From positions 1-13,801 of the forward strand of contig CAZDXJ010000059.1 in the NCBI GenBank assembly GCA_964509475.1: a stretch of 13,801 nucleotides of DNA. The letters run 5' to 3'. Positions 1 through 6,807 of the stretch are shown here, piece after piece. The stretch is from CAZDXJ01 sp964509475. GTDB lineage: Bacteria; Pseudomonadota; Gammaproteobacteria; Methylococcales; Methylomonadaceae. The notes below the pieces were generated by a model. That model was given only the letters and a program-made list of their open reading frames with translations, was not told the DNA's origin and ran no database searches. The position numbers and the translations under genes were made by a program. Each line of letters starts with the position of its first letter. Positions within the stretch are counted from its first letter, which is position 1.

Positions 1-167
1 TGTATTGTAATAATTTAAAATTTATTTTGTCCTTTTTCTTGGGGTAGTATATTCCCATATTTCTTCCGACACTATCTTTAAATCATCCGGGATTGGTGTT
101 GTTTGATGGTAGCGGCTATTCGTTTAGGTATTGAATGGTTGAAATGATATCATGATAAGAGTTTGTT

Positions 168-179
168 AATTGATCAATT
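168..179. promoter_or_regulatory. 12-bp perfect palindrome upstream of pcnB
   Basis: AATTGATCAATT is a perfect 12-bp palindrome 28 bases before the proposed pcnB start. The leader from 1 to 206 is AT-rich, has stops in every frame and shows no convincing -35/-10 pair. The palindrome could be a repressor site or simply chance in AT-rich DNA. I can name no regulator. Confidence 0.25.
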
Positions 180-193
180 CGTAACTGAAAAAC

Positions 194-209
194 AAGGTTT
201 AAGCTTATT
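194..209 (+). promoter_or_regulatory. Ribosome binding site and non-canonical ATT start of pcnB
   Basis: AAGG at 194-197 lies 9 bases before ATT at 207. The pcnB reading frame is open from 189 (a TGA at 186-188 closes it upstream) and has no in-frame ATG, GTG or TTG until TTG at 372, which is inside the conserved nucleotidyltransferase core. The codons from 207 read (M)FTYIKHF. E. coli PcnB, known to start at AUU, begins (M)FTRVANF, so F2, T3 and F8 agree. The comparison is from memory. Confidence 0.6.
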
Positions 210-1571
210 TTTACTTATATCAAACATTTTATCAGCTCAATAGGTGGTCAGCCGGATTCACCCGAGCCACGAATCTACAGCCGTTCAGAGCACAATATTT
301 CCCGTTCCCAGATAAGTGAGAATGCTTTAAAGGTTTTATACCGGCTTAAAAAGTCGGGTTTCCAGGCTTATTTGGTTGGAGGCTGTGTAAGAGATTTATT
401 GCTTGGCAGGGAGCCTAAGGATTTTGATGTGGTAACCGATGCAAAGCCTGAGCAAATACGTAAAATATTCGGGAATTGCCGGTTAATAGGACGGCGTTTT
501 CGTTTGGCACATGTCTATTTTGGCCGGGAAATTATCGAAGTCGCCACATTTCGGGGAACGGCTACGACGGATGCCGGTACTGATGACCGGGTGCATGAAA
601 ATGGCCGTTTGTTACGGGATAATGTTTACGGTAGTATCGAGGAAGACGTTTGGCGCCGGGATTTCACAGTCAATGCCTTGTATTATAATATTCGTGATTT
701 CTCGGTGAGGGATTATACCGGTGGCATGCACGATCATCAGGCCGGTATCTTGCAGTTGATTGGCGATGCGAAAACCCGTTACCGGGAAGATCCGGTCAGA
801 ATGCTGCGTGCGGTGCGCTTTGCCGTTAAACTGGGTTTTACGCTGCATAAAGATTGTGAGGCGCCGATGCATGATATGGCGGGTTTGTTGGCGGAAGTTC
901 CGGCGGCCCGGTTGTATGATGAGATGCTGAAACTTTTTTTATCCGGTTATGCGCTGCAAGCCTTTGAAATGCTGCGTCATTATGGTTTGTTTGCGGTATT
1001 GTTTCCGGCGACTGAACAATGTCTCAGTGTGGAAGAGCAAGGGTTTCCCCGTTTGTTTCTGGCCAAGGCTTTGGAAAATACCGATAAACGAATCGCAGAA
1101 GGTAAAGTTGTTGTGCCTTATTTTTTGCTGTCGGCATTTTTGTGGGAGCCTTTGCAAACTGAGGTAACGGAAAAAATGCGTCAAGGTCTGGGGGAGGTTC
1201 AGGCTTTTCAAGAGGCGGCTAAGGAAGTGATTCAACGGCAGATCAGAAGTACGGCTTTTCCTAAACGAGTCGGCTATGCGATGCGTGAAGTCTGGAATAT
1301 GCAACCTGCTTTTAAACGTTGTACTGGTTCCCGGCCTTTCAGATTGTTGCGGCATCCACGTTTTAGAGCGGCTTATGATTTTTTACTGTTGCGTGCGGAA
1401 ACCGGTAATGCTGAACCTGAACTGGCGGATTGGTGGACGCGGTTTCAGCTTGCCGATGAGGCGGAACAAAATCGCATGACCAAACCTAAATCCAAACCTA
1501 AAAAACGCCGTAAACCCCGGTTACAAAAAAAGACACGGCCATCCAGAATGGTGCAGTCAGGAGATGACTAA
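207..1571 (+). CDS. pcnB: Poly(A) polymerase I
   Basis: Adds 3' poly(A) tails to RNA, which targets transcripts and small RNAs for decay. From ATT at 207 the product is 454 residues (E. coli: 465). The N-terminal part, SRSEHNISRSQISENALKV at about residues 26-44, matches the conserved PcnB lead-in, so the TTG at 372 is too late to be the start. The class II nucleotidyltransferase core follows: LVGG, then DFD with catalytic Asp72 and Asp74, then RRDFTVNALYY near 150-160 and REDPVRMLRAVRF at 193-205. These separate it from CCA-adding enzymes, as does the very basic tail (KPKKRRKPRLQKK), typical of PcnB. folK starts 6 bases after its stop, so the two are probably cotranscribed. A rare start codon would keep expression low. 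Identity is firm; the exact start is inferred. Confidence 0.93.
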   Translation: MFTYIKHFISSIGGQPDSPEPRIYSRSEHNISRSQISENALKVLYRLKKSGFQAYLVGGCVRDLLLGREPKDFDVVTDAKPEQIRKIFGNCRLIGRRFRLAHVYFGREIIEVATFRGTATTDAGTDDRVHENGRLLRDNVYGSIEEDVWRRDFTVNALYYNIRDFSVRDYTGGMHDHQAGILQLIGDAKTRYREDPVRMLRAVRFAVKLGFTLHKDCEAPMHDMAGLLAEVPAARLYDEMLKLFLSGYALQAFEMLRHYGLFAVLFPATEQCLSVEEQGFPRLFLAKALENTDKRIAEGKVVVPYFLLSAFLWEPLQTEVTEKMRQGLGEVQAFQEAAKEVIQRQIRSTAFPKRVGYAMREVWNMQPAFKRCTGSRPFRLLRHPRFRAAYDFLLLRAETGNAEPELADWWTRFQLADEAEQNRMTKPKSKPKKRRKPRLQKKTRPSRMVQSGDD

Positions 1572-1577
1572 GCGATT

Positions 1578-2078
1578 ATGGGACAGAGTTTGCAAAATCG
1601 TGTCATCGCTTATATCGGTTTGGGCGCTAACCTGGACAATCCGGTTGCACAGATCAAATCGGCACGGCAAGCGATTGATGCCCTTGAAAATGTTCAGGAA
1701 CAGGCATTTTCCGGTCTTTATCGCAGTGCGCCGATGGGGCCTGAAAATCAACCCGATTACATCAATGCCGTGATGGCTGTGGTAACGGATTTGCCAGCGC
1801 TTGCGTTATTACGCAAGCTGCAACACATTGAATATCGGCATGGCCGGGTCAGGAATGGTGAGCGCTGGGGTCCAAGAACCCTGGATCTGGATTTATTGTT
1901 GTATGGCGATCAGAAAATCGATGTGACGGATCTAATCGTTCCTCATAGGGGTATAGCGGAACGCGCTTTTGTATTGTATCCATTACAGGAAATTGCGCCG
2001 CAGTTAATGATTCCCGGACATGGCGCAATAACGGAATTGATTAAGCGGTGTCCGCGTGAGGGGTTAAGCAAACTGTGA
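1578..2078 (+). CDS. folK: 2-amino-4-hydroxy-6-hydroxymethyldihydropteridine pyrophosphokinase
   Basis: Transfers pyrophosphate from ATP to 6-hydroxymethyl-7,8-dihydropterin, the step before dihydropteroate synthase in folate synthesis; cytosolic. The 166-residue length fits the family (E. coli 159). It opens with the usual AYIGLGANLDNP strand-loop (11-22), has LYRSAPMGPENQPDYINAV at 47-65, and carries the HPPK signature RWGPRTLDLDLLLY (96-109), with metal-binding Asp103 and Asp105. The C-terminal VPHRGIAERAFVLYPL block is also conserved. The ATG at 1578 is chosen because it leaves a short, normal lead before the first strand. AGGAGA at 1559-1564, inside the end of pcnB, is the likely ribosome site but is rather far (13 bases). 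The stop overlaps a possible GTG start of panB. Confidence 0.96.
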   Translation: MGQSLQNRVIAYIGLGANLDNPVAQIKSARQAIDALENVQEQAFSGLYRSAPMGPENQPDYINAVMAVVTDLPALALLRKLQHIEYRHGRVRNGERWGPRTLDLDLLLYGDQKIDVTDLIVPHRGIAERAFVLYPLQEIAPQLMIPGHGAITELIKRCPREGLSKL

Positions 2079-2098
2079 TTCCAGGGCAATATGTTTCC

Positions 2099-2896
2099 AT
2101 GGCCGCGACCAAACCGTTGTCGATTATCGATCTGGCCGGAATGAAAAAACGCGGTGAGAAAATTGCCTGTCTTACGGCTTACGATGCCAGTTTCAGTGCG
2201 CTTCTGGATAAAGCGGGTATCGATGTTATTTTAGTGGGGGATTCATTAGGTATGGTAATCCAGGGGTTTGACAGTACATTGCCGGTATCGGTTGACGATA
2301 TGGTTTATCATACCGCCAGTGTCAGCCGAGCCAGACGACGGGCTTTGGTGATTGCGGATTTGCCTTTTTTGAGTTACAGCACCGCTCTTAAAGCGGCGGA
2401 GACGGCCGCGCGTCTGATGCAACAGGGCGGGGCGCAGATGGTCAAACTGGAAGGTGAGAAAAGTGAGATTATACATTTTCTTGTTCAGCAAGGCGTGCCG
2501 GTATGTGGGCATTTGGGCTTGTTACCGCAATCGATTAACCAATTGGGCCGTTACCAGGTGCAGGGCAGGGAAAAAGCGGATGCAGACAAAATGCTTGCCG
2601 ATGCGAAAAAATTGCAACAGGCCGGGATCAGTCTGTTGGTGCTGGAATGTGTTCCGGCTGGGTTGGCAAAACGGATTACACAGGCATTGACGATTCCTGT
2701 TATTGGTATCGGCGCGGGCGTTGAATGCGATGGCCAGGTTTTGGTGCTTTATGACATGCTGGATATCAGTATGGGGAAAAGGCCGCGTTTTTCCAGGAAT
2801 TATATGCGCGGGGCGGAAACTATCGGGCAAGCGGTGCAACAGTATATCGATGATGTCAAACGGGCCCGGTTTCCTTCGGCCGAACATGGTTTCTGA
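2099..2896 (+). CDS. panB: 3-methyl-2-oxobutanoate hydroxymethyltransferase
   Basis: First committed step of pantothenate (coenzyme A) synthesis: moves a hydroxymethyl group from 5,10-methylene-tetrahydrofolate to 2-oxoisovalerate, giving ketopantoate. It therefore uses the folate coenzyme that the preceding folK helps make. With the ATG at 2099 it is 265 residues (E. coli 264). Visible motifs are LTAYDASF (25-32), LVGDSLGM (45-52) with metal ligand Asp48, ADLPF with Asp87, VKLEGE with Glu118, CGHLGLLPQS, catalytic Glu183 in VLECVP, and PVIGIGAG. An in-frame GTG at 2075 overlaps the folK stop and would add 8 residues; GAGGGG at 2058-2063 could serve it, so coupled initiation there is possible. 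I prefer 2099 because it aligns with the family's N-terminus. Confidence 0.96.
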   Translation: MAATKPLSIIDLAGMKKRGEKIACLTAYDASFSALLDKAGIDVILVGDSLGMVIQGFDSTLPVSVDDMVYHTASVSRARRRALVIADLPFLSYSTALKAAETAARLMQQGGAQMVKLEGEKSEIIHFLVQQGVPVCGHLGLLPQSINQLGRYQVQGREKADADKMLADAKKLQQAGISLLVLECVPAGLAKRITQALTIPVIGIGAGVECDGQVLVLYDMLDISMGKRPRFSRNYMRGAETIGQAVQQYIDDVKRARFPSAEHGF

Positions 2897-2915
2897 TATA
2901 AGCTAAGGTCCTTTT

Positions 2916-3767
2916 ATGAAAGTGATGGCATCCATTCAGGATTTGCGCGGGCAATTGGCGTTGTGGCGCCAGTCGGGGCAAAAAATCGCCTTGGTACCGA
3001 CAATGGGTAATTTGCATCAAGGGCATTTGCATCTGGTTGAGGAAGCACAAAAACAGTCGGATCGGGTTGTTGTCAGTATTTTTGTCAATCCGACCCAGTT
3101 TGGGCCGGGTGAAGACTTTGTTTCCTACCCCCGCACTCAGGCGCAGGATCAACGGTTATTAACCGGGATGGGGGTCGATTTATTGTTCTTGCCGGAGGTG
3201 TCGGAAATTTATCCTGAACCCTCAAGGACGATGATTCATGTGCAGCCTCTGTCCGGGTTGCATTGCGGTAAAAGCCGGCCGGGACATTTCGCCGGTGTGG
3301 CAACGGTTGTTTGCAAACTTTTTAATATAATCCAGCCGGATTGGGCCTTGTTTGGTAAAAAAGACTATCAGCAATTGACGGTAATTCAGTGCATGGTCAG
3401 GGATTTGAATATTCCGGTGCTTGTTCAGGCGGTGGCGACTGTGCGGGAAAGCGATGGTTTGGCGATGAGTTCCAGAAACGCTTATTTAACCCGACAGGAA
3501 AGACTGCAGGCTCCCCGGCTTTACCAATGTTTATTGGCGGCAAAGGCGATGATTCTTGCTGGGTGCGATGATTTTTCCGGTATTGAGCGGCAACAGATGC
3601 AGGCATTGCGGCAGGCTGGTTTTGAGCCCGATTATTTTACCGTATGCCATGCCGATGATTTACAGCCGGCGACAGATAAAAAACACGCTTTAGTCATTCT
3701 TGCCGCAGCAAAACTGGGTAAAGCCCGTTTGATTGACAATATTGAACTTCCTCCTGTAACTCGATGA
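2916..3767 (+). CDS. panC: Pantothenate synthetase (pantoate--beta-alanine ligase)
   Basis: Joins pantoate and beta-alanine with ATP through a pantoyl-adenylate intermediate, the last step to pantothenate. The 283 residues match the family. The nucleotidyltransferase HxGH-type motif is HQGH at 34-37, after VPTMGNLH (27-34). FVNPTQFGPGEDFVSYPR (56-73), FGKKDYQQL (146-154), MSSRN (184-188, the KMSKS-like loop) and RLIDN (271-275) are all in place. Its start has a good ribosome site, TAAGG at 2904-2908, 7 bases before the ATG, and lies 19 bases after panB, so the pair is an operon. No terminator follows; a palindromic repeat begins within about 35 bases of the stop and may mark the transcript end. 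Confidence 0.97.
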   Translation: MKVMASIQDLRGQLALWRQSGQKIALVPTMGNLHQGHLHLVEEAQKQSDRVVVSIFVNPTQFGPGEDFVSYPRTQAQDQRLLTGMGVDLLFLPEVSEIYPEPSRTMIHVQPLSGLHCGKSRPGHFAGVATVVCKLFNIIQPDWALFGKKDYQQLTVIQCMVRDLNIPVLVQAVATVRESDGLAMSSRNAYLTRQERLQAPRLYQCLLAAKAMILAGCDDFSGIERQQMQALRQAGFEPDYFTVCHADDLQPATDKKHALVILAAAKLGKARLIDNIELPPVTR

Positions 3768-3801
3768 TTGGGACTTGTATCAATGAATGGACAGAATTAT
3801 T

Positions 3802-3967
3802 CTCAAAAGCAGGTGTAGGTTGTTGATTTATCAAGCTTGCCCAGCCCTTCCGCGGAAGAGCTGGGCTTGCCTAACTTGGGATGTTATACAGAACGACAGG
3901 GATGTATTTACGTGTCCTGATAAATCAATGATCTACGCTGACTACACACAACCGGGTGAGCCGTTAC
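3802..3967 (+). mobile_element. MITE-like palindromic element, family A copy 1 (left end lost)
   Basis: About 92% identical, by my hand alignment (13 substitutions and one gap over about 163 bases), to the reverse complement of 8685-8849. The right end is intact (GGGTGAGCCGTTAC, 3954-3967); the left end has diverged or been replaced before 3802. At its centre, 3839-3866 is a 28-base palindrome with 13-base arms, broken only by one C-A mispair that is a G-U wobble when read on the other strand. Outer arms TTGATTTATCA (3823-3833) and TGATAAATCAA also pair. No duplication of flanking bases is visible, as expected if one end was lost. It holds no plausible gene. Confidence 0.85.
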
Positions 3968-4186
3968 AAAGCTGTTTAAACGTATCGGATTTATAATTTA
4001 TTTTATAAAACTTCTGTTTTTTAGCCCTGTGCCATATCTTAAACGACGGGTTTGCACCATACCATCCGTTACCTTTGCAATTCATGCTTTATCTTAACGA
4101 GATGACAATGATTCCCCCCCCCCGATCGAGTTCAGAATATCGGCAGATCGGTGTGTTATCGGTGCTAGCTATTTTCTGAAAAAATA
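3968..4186. other. Intergenic region before the mscS-like gene
   Basis: No gene is supported here. 3991-4008 is an AT-only hairpin (TTATAA, six bases, TTATAA) with a T6 run at 4017-4022. It contains a perfect TATAAT at 3992-3997, but I find no -35 at a suitable distance, so neither terminator nor promoter is secure. A C10 run follows at 4114-4123. Confidence 0.4.
4114..4123 (+). repeat. C10 homopolymer upstream of the mscS-like gene
   Basis: Ten consecutive C residues lie 63 bases before the ATG of the channel gene, in a non-coding leader. Tracts of this length can slip during replication and change promoter spacing or leader structure. They are also common sites of sequencing error. Confidence 0.8.
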
Positions 4187-6265
4187 ATGATACTCAGATT
4201 CGTACAAATTCTTATCTTATCCAGTTCGATTGGCTTGTTTCTATCGGCTGGTCTTTGGGCCAAATCGAACCCTGAACAAACAATTACGCCGCCGATACAA
4301 AAAAACGTTGATGCTTCGGCTGTCCAAAAGAAGTACGCCTTGGATAACGAGGCTATCGGTGACGTTCGTAAGACGGATGAGGTTTCAAAGACGCAAACCG
4401 GCGCTGACGTAGCAGAGGTTCAAGAGAAATTTGTTTTTGAAAAATTCGAGATAAAAGAGGCAAGCAGCGATCAGGAAAAAATACTCCGTATGTTGAAATG
4501 GATTGACAAGATAAATTTGCATCTAATCAGTATGACCGAAACAACCGAAGATGATGATCAGATCAATGAGTTATTGAGTGAAAAAACTGAATTAATCAAT
4601 GAGTTAATGATTTTGTTGCATCGGACGACGGTTGATAATTTACCTCCGGTAGTATCTCGTGAACGGTTAAATTTTTTGGTTTCGCGTATTTCGATTAATC
4701 GGGAGAGAGGTAACAATCTTGCTGTAATACGTGATCAAATACAACAGGAATATTATATTGTTGAGCAAAATATCAGAAATTTTGTGATGGAACTGGCATC
4801 GGCCTCAAAACATTATCTTGATATGGGTGCGATTAAATCCATCATACAAGAATACTCCACCCGCTACAGGCAACAAAAGCAAGTTTTTGAGATTCCGGAT
4901 ATCAAGAGCAATAGCAAGGTTTTTAGAGAACTGAAAAAAAATCACAAGCAGTTGATCGGCGCGGAGGAAAGTTATAAGGATTTGTTGAATTTTGTTGAAA
5001 GCAACCCCGGGATCATTGCCTCAACACACTGGTTCCAGTATATCACGTTAAATACCAGTATTACGTTTTTTAATTCATTTGAAATTGCCAGAAGAATTAA
5101 TCAAAAATTAATGCCGACCAAATTGGATATTGGGGGTATTACCACGTCCTTGTTAATTTTCAGTGTGATTTATTTCAGTTTTCCGGTGTTGTTCAGGTGT
5201 GCGAATTGGTGTATTGAAAAATATTTACTGGATGATGTTTATAGTGGCGAGGAAATTTTTTACGAAGAGATGCGTAAACCTGTACGCTATTTATTGATTT
5301 TTGTCGGTATTGATATGGGAGCCTATGCATTATTGTACCGAACAGATTTTCGATCCTCACTTGAGAGCATCAGTTTTATCATATACGCGTTAATTTATAC
5401 ATGGCTGTTGTTTAAGGTGCTGGATTGTCTCGTTTTGATGCAGGTACAACGCATGACCAGACTCAACAAACAACTGCGCAAGGATCTGTTCAATCTTGCG
5501 GTACAAGTGGGTAAGGGATTGATTGTATTGATTGGCATTGCGGTTATTTTAAGCCATTTCGGTATCAGTATCGTTGCGATTATGTCTACACTGGGCATTG
5601 GTGGTCTTGCTTTTGCATTGGCGGCAAAGGACACGCTGTCCAATCTGTTTGGCGGGGTTACGGTATTGCTGGATAATGTGTTTAAAATGGGGGACTGGAT
5701 TAAAATTGGTGACAAGGAAGGCACGGTTGCGGAAATCGGTCTGCGCAGCACCACGATACGCACGTTCGATAATGCCCTGGTTACGATACCGAATTCAATC
5801 ATTTCCGTTTCCAGTGTGATTAACTGGAATCGGCGGGCTGTGGGCCGGCGTATTAAAATGTATGTCGGCGTAACTTATGAAAGCAATATGGACGATATCC
5901 GTAATGCATTGGCCGATTTACGCAATATGCTGATGGAGCATCCCAAAATAGCCAATCCCAAACAAAAAATAGGTGGTGTGAGACGCCAATTCCGCTTTTC
6001 CTCGCATGAAGACACCCAGGGTATCAAATCAACGCAGCTGGTTTTTCTGGACCGATACAGTGATTATTCCATTGATATCTTGATTTATTGTTTTTCCCGA
6101 TCGGTTGATTGGTCGGAATGGTTGGAGGTCAAAGAGGATGTGTTATTCAAGATTGCTGAAATTTTGAAAAAAAACAACCTGGAATTTGCCTATCCGACCC
6201 AGGTAAATCTTTTGAAAGAAGAAAACCCGTTTGAACCGGAACGGCATCCGGATCCGGCCGTTTGA
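4187..6265 (+). CDS. Large MscS-family mechanosensitive channel with N-terminal periplasmic domain
   Basis: Predicted inner-membrane channel that opens under membrane tension. The 692 residues start with a signal peptide (hydrophobic 5-23, likely cleavage after AGLWA at 25). A mostly helical, charged, Lys/Glu/Gln-rich region of about 280 residues follows, presumably periplasmic. Membrane segments are near 318-337, 366-384, 392-415 and 440-459, and the pore helix with its GLAFALAAKDTLSNLFGG motif is near 462-490. The beta domain follows (DNVFKMGDWIKIG, GTVAEIGLRSTTIRT, VTIPNS at 532-537), then a C-terminal alpha/beta domain. E. coli MscS has only 286 residues, so this belongs to the long MscK/YbiO-like class, but I cannot name the subgroup. 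No clear ribosome site precedes the ATG. The next gene starts 30 bases after its stop. Confidence 0.9.
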   Translation: MILRFVQILILSSSIGLFLSAGLWAKSNPEQTITPPIQKNVDASAVQKKYALDNEAIGDVRKTDEVSKTQTGADVAEVQEKFVFEKFEIKEASSDQEKILRMLKWIDKINLHLISMTETTEDDDQINELLSEKTELINELMILLHRTTVDNLPPVVSRERLNFLVSRISINRERGNNLAVIRDQIQQEYYIVEQNIRNFVMELASASKHYLDMGAIKSIIQEYSTRYRQQKQVFEIPDIKSNSKVFRELKKNHKQLIGAEESYKDLLNFVESNPGIIASTHWFQYITLNTSITFFNSFEIARRINQKLMPTKLDIGGITTSLLIFSVIYFSFPVLFRCANWCIEKYLLDDVYSGEEIFYEEMRKPVRYLLIFVGIDMGAYALLYRTDFRSSLESISFIIYALIYTWLLFKVLDCLVLMQVQRMTRLNKQLRKDLFNLAVQVGKGLIVLIGIAVILSHFGISIVAIMSTLGIGGLAFALAAKDTLSNLFGGVTVLLDNVFKMGDWIKIGDKEGTVAEIGLRSTTIRTFDNALVTIPNSIISVSSVINWNRRAVGRRIKMYVGVTYESNMDDIRNALADLRNMLMEHPKIANPKQKIGGVRRQFRFSSHEDTQGIKSTQLVFLDRYSDYSIDILIYCFSRSVDWSEWLEVKEDVLFKIAEILKKNNLEFAYPTQVNLLKEENPFEPERHPDPAV

Positions 6266-6295
6266 TGTCACTGTATAACTCAAATAATTTATCAA

Positions 6296-6658
6296 ATGAT
6301 CGATGAAAATGATTACCGGTTTTTGACAAGCAGAAAGCGTTTTCTGGCCTTGTGGAATTATGTGGCGGTTATGCTGTTTGTCACCCTTGGCAGCGTTTTG
6401 TTGTGGATGTACCTGCAATCTCCCTGGCTTGCCGATCCGGTGTATATTGCGCAAGCATTGCAGGAAAACAGGATAGACCTGTCGGTAATACAGATGAGCG
6501 CGCTTATATTGCCCATTGTTATCTGGTTTTTGTTTGCCGTTGTTGCAATATTTATTGGTTATGGATTTATGATCATTTCCAATGAGAAACGTTATCTGGC
6601 GATAATCGAAAAGCTGTTGAACAAAAGCCTCTTGACAAGACGTGAGGATAAAAAATGA
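6296..6658 (+). CDS. Small two-helix inner-membrane protein of unknown function
   Basis: I do not recognise this 120-residue protein. It has a charged N-terminus (MIDENDYRFLTSRKR), a first hydrophobic helix at about 19-40 (NYVAVMLFVTLGSVLLWMYL), a loop of about 25 residues containing SPWLADPVY, a second helix at about 67-92 (MSALILPIVIWFLFAVVAIF and on), and a basic cytoplasmic tail ending TRREDKK. Positive charges at both ends suggest a hairpin with both termini in the cytoplasm. It lies 30 bases after the channel gene and upstream of msbA on the same strand, so it is probably cotranscribed and may have an envelope role. The gene is supported by codon structure, helices and context; the function is open. 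Confidence 0.75.
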   Translation: MIDENDYRFLTSRKRFLALWNYVAVMLFVTLGSVLLWMYLQSPWLADPVYIAQALQENRIDLSVIQMSALILPIVIWFLFAVVAIFIGYGFMIISNEKRYLAIIEKLLNKSLLTRREDKK

Positions 6659-6807
6659 AAAAACCACTATGGCCTGAACGCATGTGTAATGACCATAACC
6701 GAGGCTATGCGGTTTGCCTGCAAGGACGGGTTACAGTGTCAAATAAATACCGGGACATACAGTCCTTGCCGTCAATGGTGTTACCCGTAGGGAAACATGA
6801 GCCATAA
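6655..6807 (+). CDS. Possible 50-residue small protein, coupled to both neighbours
   Basis: A 50-codon ORF starting MKKPLWPERMCNDHNRG. Its ATG shares bases with the upstream stop (ATGA, 6655-6658). A good ribosome site, GAGG at 6644-6647, lies 7 bases before the ATG, better than those of its neighbours. It ends at TAA 6805-6807, so it overlaps the first 11 bases of msbA in another frame and covers the whole gap between the two genes. There is no membrane helix, signal peptide or known motif; it has two Cys (11, 21). An open frame this long has roughly a one in ten chance of arising at random, so the ribosome site and the overlaps are the real support. It may be a small protein or a leader that couples translation into msbA. 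Confidence 0.4.
   Translation: MKKPLWPERMCNDHNRGYAVCLQGRVTVSNKYRDIQSLPSMVLPVGKHEP

Noticed and set aside
372..374. TTG at 372 as the pcnB start
   Set aside because: It lies within the conserved LVGG active-site strand. About 40 conserved PcnB residues are encoded upstream in the same frame.
939..1355. A 138-codon minus-strand ORF inside pcnB
   Set aside because: Shadow frame of a well-supported gene, with no recognisable domain.
1564..1773. A plus-strand ORF starting within the end of pcnB
   Set aside because: Overlaps folK in another frame. The folK frame carries all HPPK motifs.
3839..3866. REP/BIME or CRISPR interpretation of the palindromic repeats
   Set aside because: Copies are single, kilobases apart and about 185 bp, with terminal repeats and a target duplication. 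No regular spacer array and no cas gene are present.
3787..3996. A 69-codon ORF after panC
   Set aside because: It lies almost wholly in repeat copy 1, resembles no protein, and its composition follows the palindrome.
4122..4151. CCGATC/GATCGG inverted repeat before the channel gene
   Set aside because: Six pairs with an 18-base loop is close to what chance gives.
6143..6667. A 174-codon minus-strand ORF
   Set aside because: Antisense to the end of the channel gene and the 120-residue membrane protein, whose plus-strand reading gives clear helices. No ribosome site or motif supports it.
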